Below the pieces are notes generated by a model. The model saw only the letters and a list, made by a program, of their open reading frames with translations. It did no database searches and was not told where the DNA came from. A stretch of 64,000 nt of DNA, taken from contig NZ_CP163444.1 in the NCBI RefSeq assembly GCF_041053105.1, positions 3,224,001-3,288,000 on the forward strand, read 5' to 3'. This stretch comes from Streptomyces sp. R44 (GTDB lineage Bacteria > Actinomycetota > Actinomycetes > Streptomycetales > Streptomycetaceae). Position 1 is the stretch's first letter. The number at the start of each line of letters is the position of its first letter. Below are positions 54,814-63,670 of this stretch, piece by piece. Position numbers and translations under genes: made by a program.

Positions 54814-55809
54814 ATGCGCCCCGACACGCCTGCCGCCCACACCACCGAAGCCGAGCGTCTGCTGCGCACGGCAGCGCAGTACCCGGGAGACCGGGAGCCG
54901 CTGTACCTCCAGGCCGCGGCCCACCGGGAACTGGCGGGAGACCGCGCAGGCGCCACGGCCCTGTACGACGAGCTCCTCACGGGGGAGCCGGCGAACCCGC
55001 ACCTGATCAGGGCGCTGAAGGCGGCGAACCTGTGGGAGTACGGGCACGAGGCGGAGGCGCGGGCGATCATCGAGGGCGTGCGGCGTGCGAAGCCCACGGA
55101 CGCGGCGCCCTGGCAGATCACAGCGGAAACGCTGGAAGCACACGACGAGCTGGAGGCGGCGGAGTCGACCCTGACGGAAGCGGCGACGCTCCTGACGGGC
55201 CCGGAAGAACTCCCCCACGCAACCCAATCGCTCCTCACCACCCGCCACCGCATCCGCCGCATGCTGGCACGGGACCACGACGCCTGGGACGAGCAGGCGG
55301 ACCGCCTGCACACGGGCACGGTGGCGCTGGACGAACTGCACGACCCGAAGCGCCTGTGGTCGCTGGGCTCCTCGGACCCGGCGGAACTCCAGGCGGAGAT
55401 CACCCGCCTCCGCTCGGAACTGGGCACGTACCGCACGGCCCTCTCGCGCCCGTTCCCGGTGGCGGTCCTCCACTGGCCGGAACCGGAACTGGACGAACTG
55501 CTCGCGGCCTACCCGGAACTGGAAGCCGAGTACCCCACGTACCGGGCCCACCTGACGGACATCGAAGCGTCCCTCCGCGAACTGGCCGCGGCCGGCACCC
55601 CGAACCTGGGCATCGTCCGCGCCACGGTCCCCTCCTACGAAGCCTTCGCCGCCTCGGAATCCACCCCACCCTCCAACGCCGACCTCCTCCCCCAATACGC
55701 CACCACCCTGGCAGCCCGAGCCCGAGCAACGACCTGGCCCCCGGCCCGGAGCGCGCACTGCTGGTGCGGCTCGGTCCGGACGTACGGGGAGTGCCACGGG
55801 GCGGAGTGA
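54814..55809 (+). CDS. TPR-like protein with C-terminal SEC-C zinc motif
   Basis: The 331-aa protein is helical, with repeats such as EAERLLRTAAQYPGDREPLY and REPLYLQAAAHRELAGDRAG that look like TPR units. At the end AHCWCGSVRTYGECH gives the C-x-C...C-H zinc site of SEC-C domains, which in SecA contacts SecB. Its function here is unknown. ATG 54814 is used, though GTG 54805 is in frame. It ends 28 bp before the Vsr-like gene, so it may be cotranscribed, but it looks like ordinary chromosome. Confidence 0.72.
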   Translation: MRPDTPAAHTTEAERLLRTAAQYPGDREPLYLQAAAHRELAGDRAGATALYDELLTGEPANPHLIRALKAANLWEYGHEAEARAIIEGVRRAKPTDAAPWQITAETLEAHDELEAAESTLTEAATLLTGPEELPHATQSLLTTRHRIRRMLARDHDAWDEQADRLHTGTVALDELHDPKRLWSLGSSDPAELQAEITRLRSELGTYRTALSRPFPVAVLHWPEPELDELLAAYPELEAEYPTYRAHLTDIEASLRELAAAGTPNLGIVRATVPSYEAFAASESTPPSNADLLPQYATTLAARARATTWPPARSAHCWCGSVRTYGECHGAE

Positions 55810-55837
55810 CGCACCGGACCTCCGGCAGAATGCAGAT

Positions 55838-56311
55838 GTGACCGAAGCCGTCCCGTCCTCCCCTGCCGTCTCGGCCCGCATGAGCAGGCAGGCCAGCAAG
55901 GACACCGCCGCCGAGCTCGCGGTCCGTCGCCTGCTCCATGCAGCCGGCCTGCGCTACCGCGTCGAGTTCCCCGTGCCGGGAATGCCTCGACGGCGGATCG
56001 ATGTCGCCTTCACCTCTGTCAAGGTGGCCGTGCTGATCGACGGCTGCTTCTGGCACGGCTGCCCCGAGCACGCCACGCAGCCGAAGGCGAACGCCGAGTG
56101 GTGGCGACAGAAGCTCGACCGCAACATGGCGCGGGACAGAGAGACGACCGAGCACCTGGAGGCCCAGGGATGGGTGGTCCTGCGTTTCTGGGAGCACGTG
56201 CCGGCCGGCGAGGTCGCCACGACCGTAAGGGCGACGGTGGACGGGGAGCGCCTGAAGCGCATCGCCCCGAAACACGGCCTCCGGAAGAGCGGGCAGGCGA
56301 CGGATGAGTGA
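55838..56311 (+). CDS. vsr: Very-short-patch-repair (Vsr-like) endonuclease
   Basis: The 157-aa protein has the Vsr fold. ELAVRRLLHAAGLRYRVEFP begins it, the Asp in RRRIDVAF is the metal ligand, and DGCFWHGCPEHATQ holds the zinc/His site with WWRQKLDRNMARDRETTEHL and VLRFWEHV. Vsr nicks T:G mismatches left when 5-methylcytosine deaminates. It therefore goes with cytosine methyltransferases, of which two follow. A GTG start is used. Its 3' end overlaps the first methyltransferase by 8 bp (ATGAGTGA). In this fold some members act as restriction or other nucleases. Confidence 0.88.
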   Translation: MTEAVPSSPAVSARMSRQASKDTAAELAVRRLLHAAGLRYRVEFPVPGMPRRRIDVAFTSVKVAVLIDGCFWHGCPEHATQPKANAEWWRQKLDRNMARDRETTEHLEAQGWVVLRFWEHVPAGEVATTVRATVDGERLKRIAPKHGLRKSGQATDE

Positions 56312-57290
56312 TCGACTTCGCTTCGTCGACCTGTGCTCCGGCGCCGGTGGGTTGGCGTCGGGGCTGGAGAGCGCGGGCTTCTCGCCCGTCCTTCTCCTCG
56401 ACGAGAAAACTCAGGCGTGCGAGACCCTGCTCGCCAACAGGCCGCAGTGGAACGTGGTGTGTGGGGACCTGATCGATTTCCTTCCGGACGAGCACCCGGA
56501 GACCTTCGACGTCGATCTCCTGTCGGCCGGTCTGCCACGCGTGAAGGCCTCGGCAGCCGTGGGTCGCGCCGACAGCGATCAAGAACTTCGGCTGCTCACC
56601 GCCACGATCTATCTCGTCCACTCGATCCAGCCGCGCGCCCTGCTGTTGGAGAACCTGCCCGCGCTCGTCGACTCCCCGACGTACGCCGGCATTCGCGATT
56701 TCGTCCGGGCCGAACTCACCCATCTCGGTTATCGGCTGCACTGGTTCGTGCTCAACGCGGCGGACTTCGGGGTGCCGCAGGAACGCCGGCAGGGCGTTCT
56801 CGTGGCGCTCAAGGAACCGTGGTCCGACGCTTTCGCGCCGCCCGAGCCCACGGTGGACGAGCCCGTCACCGTGGGCCGGGTGCTGCTGCCGTCCATGAGG
56901 GCCCGGGGCTGGCGTGACGCCGAGGCGTGGGCGGCCCAGGCATCGGCCGTGGCTCCGACCTTGGTCGGGGGCTCGGAGAACCGTGGTGGTGCGGACCTCG
57001 GCCCGTCCGGTACGAAGCGGGCCTGGGCGCGCATGGGGGTGAACGCCGGCTCGTTGGCGGACGAAGTGCCTGGGCCGGAGTATGTGTGGCCACGCTCGGA
57101 CGACCCCGCGCAGATGGTGAAGATCACAGTGGACCAGGCAGCCCTCTTGCAGTCGTTTCCCCCGGAGTGGCGGATCACAGGCCGAAAGACGTCCCGGTAC
57201 CGACAGATCGGCCACGCCACGCCCCCACCGGTGGGCAGGGAGCTCGGCACGGCCATAGCGACCGCTCTGCGCTCTGTCCACAGGGTGTAG
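56304..57290 (+). CDS. C5-cytosine methyltransferase homologue lacking the catalytic Cys
   Basis: The 328-aa protein has a Dcm-type N-terminus (FVDLCSGAGGLASGLESAGF) with SAM-binding motif I and motif II (LLLDEKTQACE). ENLPALV corresponds to motif VI and YRQIGHATPPP to motif X. However the catalytic loop that should read GGPPCQ reads SAGLPRVKASAA (73-84), so the nucleophile Cys is missing. It should bind DNA or SAM but not methylate in the normal way. Its pairing with Vsr and with an intact methyltransferase suggests a regulatory or recognition subunit. The other family features look intact, so it is not a decaying gene. Confidence 0.85.
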   Translation: MSDRLRFVDLCSGAGGLASGLESAGFSPVLLLDEKTQACETLLANRPQWNVVCGDLIDFLPDEHPETFDVDLLSAGLPRVKASAAVGRADSDQELRLLTATIYLVHSIQPRALLLENLPALVDSPTYAGIRDFVRAELTHLGYRLHWFVLNAADFGVPQERRQGVLVALKEPWSDAFAPPEPTVDEPVTVGRVLLPSMRARGWRDAEAWAAQASAVAPTLVGGSENRGGADLGPSGTKRAWARMGVNAGSLADEVPGPEYVWPRSDDPAQMVKITVDQAALLQSFPPEWRITGRKTSRYRQIGHATPPPVGRELGTAIATALRSVHRV

Positions 57291-57335
57291 ACGAGGCGCC
57301 CTGCGCACCTCCGCCGCCGGCTAGACTTCGGGCCC

Positions 57336-58907
57336 ATGAGTCACGTCGAAACGCAACAACCGTCACCGGCGAAGTTCCGCATTCTGGACCTCTTCGCAGG
57401 CCCCGGTGGGCTCGATGTGGCTGCGCATGTCCTCGGGCACGAGGTGACCGGCATCGAGTGGGATGCCGGAGCGTGTGCGACCCGCGCCAAGGCGGGGATG
57501 GACACCTTCCAGGGCGATGTGCGGCGGTACCGTGCCGCCTTCTTCCCCCATGCACAGGTGCTGACCGGTGGGCCGCCGTGCCAGACCTTCACCGTCGCCG
57601 GGCACGGCGCGGGCCGCAGGGCGCTGGACGATGTGCTCCGGTACATCGATCGCCTGCACACGGCCGTACGCAACACCGCAGGTCATCCCGACCCGCTGTC
57701 GGCCTGGACACAGGTCTTCCGCACCTGGCGGCAGATCCACGAGGAACTTCGGCGCAAGGAGGTCGAGGCCAGGGCGGTCAAGGCCGAGAAGCGCGCGGTG
57801 GAACTGTCCAGGACCGAGAAGCGCAAGGCCATGCGAAATCGGCTCGAGGAACTGGGTAGCTCGCCGGAGGAGGCGAAGCTGCTCCTGAAGCAGCTCAAGG
57901 TGCCTCAGAGCCTCGCATTCCGGGATGCCGAGCTCGCCGGTCTGTTCAAGGAGTTCGGCGATCTGGCCGGCACGCTCGAGAAGCTGAAGGTCAGGCTCGA
58001 GGAGCTGGGCGACGAGCGGACGGGGCTCGTCCTGCAGCCCCTGTGGTGGGTCATCGAGCGGAGCAGGCGGCCCGGCGCGACAGCCTACGAAGCCGTCGTC
58101 CTGGAGCAGGTGCCGGCGGTGATGCGGGTCTGGGAGGAGTACGCCGCCGTGTTCGACACTCTCGGATACCGGACCCGGACGCAGTTCCTGCACACCGAGG
58201 CCTTCGGCGTTCCCCAGACCCGACGGCGCGCGGTGCTGATGGCCAGGCTCGACGGATCCAGCCGCGATCCCCTTCCGCAGGTGGAGGAGACGCACGAGCT
58301 GTATCACCGCGGCGCTTCCCGCACCCGGCCGAAGGCCGACCACACCGACGCACTGCCTCTGGACGACACCGGGAACGAGAACCGACGGCCCCGGAAGAAG
58401 CCTGCGAAGTGGATCTCCATGGAGGCCGCGCTGAAGGACGCCCAGGAGTTCTCGGGCGGCCAGGTGCGCCTCCGTCCTCCGTTCACCGTCGTCTCCAACT
58501 ATGGGACCGGCGGCGTGCCGGAGGCTCGTGGTCGGCGTGACCACGACACACCGTCCGCAACAATCACCGGAAAGGTGTCGCGGAACCGCGTGGTCCACCA
58601 GGGCACCGACACGGACCTCGACGACGAGCTCGACCGTTTCAACAATGCCGAGGCCGGAGTGCTGCAGACGTTCCCCGCCGCATACCCGTGGGACGGCAAC
58701 GATGTGTCTCAGCAGATCGGCAACGCGGTGCCCCCACGGCTCGCCCTGCACGTGCTGCGCCACGTGCTCGAACCCGACCTCGGCGAGAGGGAGGTCGAGG
58801 ACAGGTTGGAGGAGGGCATCAAAAAGCTGGTGGCCTGGAAGCCCGAGCGGACGGTGAAACTCCTCAAGCACCGCGGTCTGGAGGGTCACCCGCTCACCGG
58901 CAGGTGA
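57336..58907 (+). CDS. DNA cytosine-5 methyltransferase with coiled-coil insertion
   Basis: The 523-aa protein has motif I ILDLFAGPGGLDVAAH, motif IV with catalytic Cys82 in TGGPPCQTFT, motif VIII QTRRRAVLMAR and motif X QIGNAVPPRLA. The space between motifs IV and VI holds an insertion of about 140 residues that is charged and helical (KAEKRAVELSRTEKRKAMRN to KLKVRLEELGDER), probably a coiled coil. The motif VI is EQV, not ENV. It should make 5-methylcytosine. It starts 45 bp after the Cys-less homologue, so the two may form one complex. Confidence 0.9.
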   Translation: MSHVETQQPSPAKFRILDLFAGPGGLDVAAHVLGHEVTGIEWDAGACATRAKAGMDTFQGDVRRYRAAFFPHAQVLTGGPPCQTFTVAGHGAGRRALDDVLRYIDRLHTAVRNTAGHPDPLSAWTQVFRTWRQIHEELRRKEVEARAVKAEKRAVELSRTEKRKAMRNRLEELGSSPEEAKLLLKQLKVPQSLAFRDAELAGLFKEFGDLAGTLEKLKVRLEELGDERTGLVLQPLWWVIERSRRPGATAYEAVVLEQVPAVMRVWEEYAAVFDTLGYRTRTQFLHTEAFGVPQTRRRAVLMARLDGSSRDPLPQVEETHELYHRGASRTRPKADHTDALPLDDTGNENRRPRKKPAKWISMEAALKDAQEFSGGQVRLRPPFTVVSNYGTGGVPEARGRRDHDTPSATITGKVSRNRVVHQGTDTDLDDELDRFNNAEAGVLQTFPAAYPWDGNDVSQQIGNAVPPRLALHVLRHVLEPDLGEREVEDRLEEGIKKLVAWKPERTVKLLKHRGLEGHPLTGR

Positions 58908-58916
58908 CCCTCCGGC

Positions 58917-59780
58917 TCAGACCTGCGCCGTCCGCCCTCTGACCGGAGCCGTCTCGAACAGATCCGCGAAGAGATCAGTGAGTGCTGCCACCGATGCCTC
59001 CGGGACGGGCTCCTCGTCGGGCCCGTCCGGCAGGGAGTGCCGCGGAACCGAGGGCGCTGTCTCCGCCTCCGCGACCCACCGACGCAACACCTCGGGGTCG
59101 CGCGGCTCGTCGGGAGCCAACGCGTCGTAGACGAGAGTCGCCCCGGCGGCGTTGATCGCCGACATGAGACCCTCGATCTCACGGCCGGTGGTGGCGATCC
59201 CCCGCCCCAGGACGCGGACCAGGGCCTGGGCTGTGGGCCGGTGATCGATGAGATCCCGCCGTAGGGCGGAGTGGATCAGGTCCTGGTTGGCACAGGCCGC
59301 CACCACGGGGGAGTAATCGTTCCCGTTGCGGAACATCTCCGCCGCCCACCACAGCCGCGAGAAGCACTGGCGATCGACAGCGCCCTTGAACCGCTCCGGG
59401 TTGATCTTCGATGTGCCCGCAGAGAGGTGCCGCCACGCCACGTAGTCCGGGGCGACGGCCAGGGCGAGATGGGCCCACAGCCTTCGGTCCGCCGCCTCCC
59501 GCCGCGTGAGCCGGAGGGTCGCGTGGAGACGGGGTGCCAACCAGGCGTCGGCCTGCGTCCTGTTGTCACGGAATCCGTGACGCGCGTCCTCCACGAGTTC
59601 CCTGAGCTGTTCGACCTCCCAGCGGGGATCTTCCTCCGGCAGCGGTTCGACGACCTTGGCGAGGTCCACTCCCCCGTGGCCCTCGACCCCGTTGAGCAGG
59701 TCCTCGGTGAGGAAAGGCTCGGCCGCCGAGGCGGAGAGCAGGCCGAGCCGCGGAGGGAGGTGGTGCGGTTTCTCGATCAT
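58917..59780 (-). CDS. DUF6339-like protein
   Basis: The 287-aa protein is mostly helical, with the segment DRRLWAHLALAVAPDYVAWR, then FSRLWWAAEMFRNGNDYSPV and the Leu-rich ALVRVLGRGIATTGREIEGL. From memory this matches DUF6339, a Streptomyces family of unknown function often near defence genes. No nuclease motif is visible. Its ATG overlaps the stop of the previous gene (59777-59780) and it ends 10 bp from the convergent methyltransferase. Confidence 0.78.
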   Translation of the reverse strand: MIEKPHHLPPRLGLLSASAAEPFLTEDLLNGVEGHGGVDLAKVVEPLPEEDPRWEVEQLRELVEDARHGFRDNRTQADAWLAPRLHATLRLTRREAADRRLWAHLALAVAPDYVAWRHLSAGTSKINPERFKGAVDRQCFSRLWWAAEMFRNGNDYSPVVAACANQDLIHSALRRDLIDHRPTAQALVRVLGRGIATTGREIEGLMSAINAAGATLVYDALAPDEPRDPEVLRRWVAEAETAPSVPRHSLPDGPDEEPVPEASVAALTDLFADLFETAPVRGRTAQV

Positions 59781-60772
59781 GCCTTGTCCCCTCGGTTCAG
59801 TTGCTGCAGCCCGCGCAGGGCGTTGGCGAGCGCCTTGCTCGCGCCGGCACGCCTCACGGCCGCGTAGTGGATACGGGTCTGGAGCTCCACCCATCCCGCG
59901 TCGCCGGTGCGCCGCCGGTGGACCCGACGAAGCGCCTCCTCCACGTGGACGCCCGGCACGACGTCGGGGAGCATCTCGCGCAGCACCTCGCCCTGCCAGT
60001 CGGTGGGGAAGATCGGCGAGCCGTCGGGTTCCACCTCCAGGTCGCCCACGGAACTGTGGAACACCGCGGTCCAGACGTCGGTGGCCATCTGCGCGACGAG
60101 CATCTCGTGGACCTTGCTCTCGAGACCTCCGCTCTCGGCGCCCAGCAGGTCGGAGAAGCCCTCGATGTCTCCGTTGATCAGGACCGTGGGCAGCCGTCCC
60201 GAGGCATCCACGATCCATGGTGCGTCGGAGTAGGGGCGCAGCCATTCCCGTGAGCTCTTCGAGAAGCTGACCTGCTTCACGTCGAGGCGCAGGCCGCCGA
60301 GCGGCTCCTCCGCCACGACGTCGACGGTCCAGTCCTCGTCGGTCTCCGCGATCGACCTGCCGGACACACCGTCGACCGTGGCGACGGCCAGGGCCGCGAG
60401 CGTGGCGCGACCGACATGGTCGTCACGGAACACCTCGACGGCCCCGGACCACTCCTTGCTCCCCGGGGCGTCCTGCCGGAGGTCGACGGCGGTGCGCACG
60501 TTCGTCTCGCCATCGGTCAGGACCGCCAGGACGCGCAGCTCGGTCCACGGGGCGTCTTCGGAGTCGACACCCGGCGGCAGCGTGGCGGACAGGCCGATCC
60601 TGGCCGAAACCCAGTCGTCGTGCTGCGCCACGCCCAGAGCGACGGTCCGCTGCTGTGTGGAGAACGCCGACGTGTCCAGATGGTCGCGGTTTCCGTCGGG
60701 CAGTCTGAGCGCGGCGGAGGTGACCCGAAGGGTGATCGGGCGGACGACTCGCTTGTACGGGTAGAACTTCAT
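59777..60772 (-). CDS. Unknown protein of the GHKL-ATPase operon
   Basis: The 331-aa protein is beta-rich in the first half (YKRVVRPITLRVTSAALRLP, VALGVAQHDDWVSARIGLSA), with a helical second half (LESKVHEMLVAQMATDVWTA, EALRRVHRRRTGDAG). I do not recognise it. The mix recalls receptors or adaptor proteins that link an ATPase to an effector, but that is inference. It lies between the GHKL ATPase (3-bp gap) and the DUF6339-like gene (4-bp overlap), so all three are coupled. Confidence 0.8.
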   Translation of the reverse strand: MKFYPYKRVVRPITLRVTSAALRLPDGNRDHLDTSAFSTQQRTVALGVAQHDDWVSARIGLSATLPPGVDSEDAPWTELRVLAVLTDGETNVRTAVDLRQDAPGSKEWSGAVEVFRDDHVGRATLAALAVATVDGVSGRSIAETDEDWTVDVVAEEPLGGLRLDVKQVSFSKSSREWLRPYSDAPWIVDASGRLPTVLINGDIEGFSDLLGAESGGLESKVHEMLVAQMATDVWTAVFHSSVGDLEVEPDGSPIFPTDWQGEVLREMLPDVVPGVHVEEALRRVHRRRTGDAGWVELQTRIHYAAVRRAGASKALANALRGLQQLNRGDKA

Positions 60773-60775
60773 GGC

Positions 60776-62920
60776 TCACTCCCCCTTGCCGGCGCGCAGT
60801 TCGAGCACGAGCCGTGTGAGCGCGGTACGGACCGGATGGCTGGTGACGTCGGTGGAGCCCTGGAACACGGCACGCCGGGCGCCGGGCGAGAAGCGGAGCA
60901 CACCGTTCTCGACCTCACAGCCGTCCACGGCCACGAGCTCCGCCCAGTCGAGCCTGGGGCGACTGCCCGACCTCACATCGAGCAGGACCGTCGGAGTCAT
61001 GGCGGGAAGCTCGTCGGCACGCGGAAGCTTCACCTCGGCGGTGATGCGCCACTCGCCCGCCTCGCCGATCGAGGCTTCCAGACTGTCCAGCTCCGGCAAG
61101 CCCGGCCCCGCCGGGCGCCGGGGCGTCGCGGTCTTGCGGGGAACGGTGAGTGCCTTCCGCAGCTTCGTGCCCCCTTCGCCGACGGAGCGTCTCGGCTTGG
61201 CGACCAGCTCCTTCACCGCCGAGTTGACCTCGGTGGTGAGCCTGCTGATGCGGTGGTGGGCGGTGTGCGACCAGCGCAGGGTCAGCTCCTCCGTCTGTCC
61301 CCAACGGTCGTGCTCGGGCGGCTCGGCCGCGCGCAGGAAGTCCTCGGCCTCATCGACGAACGGAACCGAATCCCCGGCCGCGTGCCCCGTGAGGAGAACG
61401 GCCTGGAAGGCGTTGACGCCGAGGGGCAGTCCGGCGACCCCGGACTTCTTGATGGTCATCCTGTTGCCGCGCAGCGAGTGGACCTGGTTGGGGACGCCGT
61501 CCGCGTCCTCGGCGTCCGTGACCAGGAGCACGGCCTGGTGTGTGCCGAGGGTGCCGCGGCGCCCGCCCGCGAGAGGCAGCTTGAACGGGACCGTGCGGAG
61601 GGCGACCTGACCGGCTTCCGTGAGCCGGTCCACGGTCGTTCCTTCGTAGAAGGCACGCAGCGCCCTGGTGCGGGACGGTTGGGTGACGACGGGGTCGACC
61701 TTCTCCTCCTCGACGACGACCTCGCCGTTGCGCAGGGTGCGCACCGAGGTCTCCAGGAGAGGGAGGTGGTTTCCGCCACCGGTCATCGCGGCCCAGAAGT
61801 CCCGTCCCAGCGCCTCGACCAACCGGCGGTGCATGGCGCGGACGTCCCGGGTCCCGTCGTCATCGGCACCGTCCTCCTCGTCGGAGTCGATGTCGGCGGT
61901 GCTCTGGTCGAGGCTGGCCACGTCATGGGCACCGACGATGAGGAAGGAGGTGCCGGGTTCGTCGCTGTCGCGGGTGAGGTGCAGACTCGCGACCGTCTCC
62001 TCGTCCGCCCACCAGGAGCGGGCCACCTGCGCACCCGGGCTGTCCGGGTCGGGGCGCCCCAGCCACGCCGGGCCGGCGTACACCTCCCCGTCGACGGAAC
62101 GCCAGGGCAGCTCCAGTCGACCGATGACACGACGCTCGGTCCGCCCCTCGTGGGGGACGGAGAGCGTGGAGTTGATGAGGACCATGCCGAGCGCGCTGGT
62201 CGCCCAGAGTGTCGCCTTGCCGAGGCCGTAGGAACCACCCGCGCCGCGACCGGACTTGAGGCTCTCCAGCTGTCGACGGACGACGGCAGCGAACTTGCCG
62301 TCGTCGTAGTCGTCCCCGGTGAGGCCGGAGGCGTTGTAGTCGTCGATACGGAGAAGGACGAGGCGCCCCTTCTCGAACATGTCGCGCACACCGGCGTCCA
62401 CGACGCGGCCGACCTTCTGGTGGGAGGCGGCCTGCGAGACGGACGAGTAGTGGGGGTGGAGGTCGTCCCAGAGGATCGCCTTGCGGAAGGCGTCCAGCAT
62501 TCCGCCGGTGAGTTCGTGGATGGTGTACCGCACACGCACAGGGCGACCGTTCTCGACCAGTCGCTCGTCGAGGCTGTTCTGGCACGTCTCCCGGGCGAGC
62601 ACCTGGACGTCGGCGTCGAAGGCGAAGGCGGCGGCATTGCCGCCGTCGCGCCCGCCGTCGTGGTAGCCGGGCCGGTGGTACCAGGTGACGGGAAGCCCGA
62701 CCTGGGTGTCGGTGGTGCGCGTGTGCACCGTCCCGAGGTCCGTCCCGAGGGCCTTGGCGATCTCCACCATGACGGTCGGGCGCGGGACCGATCGCTTGGT
62801 GATCCACGCCGAGACCGCGGCCCGGGTCAGTCCCAACTCTTCGGCCAGTTCCGCCTGGGACCTGCCAGCGAGCCTGAGTTGACGGGCCAACCAGGGCCCG
62901 AACTCCTCGCCTGTCTCCAC
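60776..62920 (-). CDS. HTH-GHKL (HSP90/MutL-type) ATPase
   Basis: The 714-aa protein starts with a Cro/XRE-like HTH (SQAELAEELGLTRAAVSAWI, residues about 20-41). A GHKL ATPase domain follows, with N box ETCQNSLDERL (111-121), the Asp of LRIDDYNASGLTG (190-202) and the glycine loop GAGGSYGLGKATLWA (226-240). The last 350 residues are mixed and unlike any known domain. ATPases of this class act as conformational switches in defence systems and in MutL. GTG 62920 is preceded by AGGAG. It is the first gene of a three-gene operon, with its promoter in the A+T-richer gap. Confidence 0.85.
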   Translation of the reverse strand: METGEEFGPWLARQLRLAGRSQAELAEELGLTRAAVSAWITKRSVPRPTVMVEIAKALGTDLGTVHTRTTDTQVGLPVTWYHRPGYHDGGRDGGNAAAFAFDADVQVLARETCQNSLDERLVENGRPVRVRYTIHELTGGMLDAFRKAILWDDLHPHYSSVSQAASHQKVGRVVDAGVRDMFEKGRLVLLRIDDYNASGLTGDDYDDGKFAAVVRRQLESLKSGRGAGGSYGLGKATLWATSALGMVLINSTLSVPHEGRTERRVIGRLELPWRSVDGEVYAGPAWLGRPDPDSPGAQVARSWWADEETVASLHLTRDSDEPGTSFLIVGAHDVASLDQSTADIDSDEEDGADDDGTRDVRAMHRRLVEALGRDFWAAMTGGGNHLPLLETSVRTLRNGEVVVEEEKVDPVVTQPSRTRALRAFYEGTTVDRLTEAGQVALRTVPFKLPLAGGRRGTLGTHQAVLLVTDAEDADGVPNQVHSLRGNRMTIKKSGVAGLPLGVNAFQAVLLTGHAAGDSVPFVDEAEDFLRAAEPPEHDRWGQTEELTLRWSHTAHHRISRLTTEVNSAVKELVAKPRRSVGEGGTKLRKALTVPRKTATPRRPAGPGLPELDSLEASIGEAGEWRITAEVKLPRADELPAMTPTVLLDVRSGSRPRLDWAELVAVDGCEVENGVLRFSPGARRAVFQGSTDVTSHPVRTALTRLVLELRAGKGE

Positions 62921-63426
62921 GCGACCACCCCACTCCTGTCTGTGACTACGGACAGGAGCAGGCTAATTTGACGAAGAAGATCGCGTCAATCAGAACTTGA
63001 CATCTTCAGCCATCGAAGAGTCTTTACAGTCTCGACCGAATTGCATCTATTTACGCCGCCTTGCCCGTTTTGCAATCGCCTGTGCGACCACTCGATACGG
63101 AATCCGAAATTCCATTGATGAAGAAATCGCGAATCGCCTGGCACCCTCCGCGGGATTCCCCTACCTTGGAGGAGTTGGAAAAGGCGATCCCATCCGGAAA
63201 GCCTCCGACGAGAACACGGGGAGAACTCTACCCTTTTCCTCCCCGCCACTCCGTGGACGCGCGCCCGAAAGGACCCCACAAGAAGCTCCTTCGACGGACC
63301 GGCGCGACCGGACAGAATTCCTCTGATATTTTCCTCGTCCCACTCGTATCGGCTGTCACCCGTGACCGCCCGAGTGGCGATGCAACGTGCCGGAAAACGC
63401 TTAGAACAAGGGTTTGGTGATTCACC
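62921..63426. other. Relatively A+T-rich 506-bp gap between divergent units
   Basis: By eye this stretch has markedly more A and T than its neighbours, with TTGACGAAGAAGATCGCGTC, CAGTCTCGACCGAATTGCAT and TCTGATATTTTCCTCGTCCC. Six-frame reading gives only short ORFs with no conserved look. It should hold the promoter of the GHKL operon (TTGACG near 62968 on the plus strand and TTGACA at about 62997 are visible) and possibly an RNA or a decayed gene. I cannot name one. Confidence 0.55.
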
Positions 63427-63648
63427 GTGGATGATTCTTCGGGGGCGGCGGATTCATACGGATTCGCCCATTGTTCGGCCGCTTCGAGCGGCCGGGAGTT
63501 AAGCTCCGTCCAGCTGGCTTGGAGCATGGTGTCCACCGATGTGGAACGGAAGCAGGTCGCCGACGACTTCGGAACGACGGAAGAGGAGCTCAGGGAAGTC
63601 CACGGCCTCGACGTCGAACGGTACGGAACCGCCGACCACGGCGGCTGA
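63427..63648 (+). CDS. Small ORF of uncertain status
   Basis: The 73-codon ORF starts with a GTG and codes an acidic peptide (SSGRELSSVQLAWSMVSTDV, VADDFGTTEEELREVHGLDV). The second half might form a helix-turn-helix. No clear ribosome-binding site lies before the start. It may be a small regulator of the ATPase gene that follows or may not be made. Confidence 0.4.
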   Translation: MDDSSGAADSYGFAHCSAASSGRELSSVQLAWSMVSTDVERKQVADDFGTTEEELREVHGLDVERYGTADHGG

Positions 63649-63670
63649 CACCGGCCTGTGCACCACTGTG

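Noticed and set aside
61668..62231. Ser/Arg-rich plus-strand ORF within the GHKL gene
   Set aside because: Shadow of the minus-strand ATPase, with no recognisable motif.
62997..63420. Short plus-strand ORFs in the A+T-rich gap
   Set aside because: No ribosome-binding sites and no conserved look; recorded as unassigned sequence.
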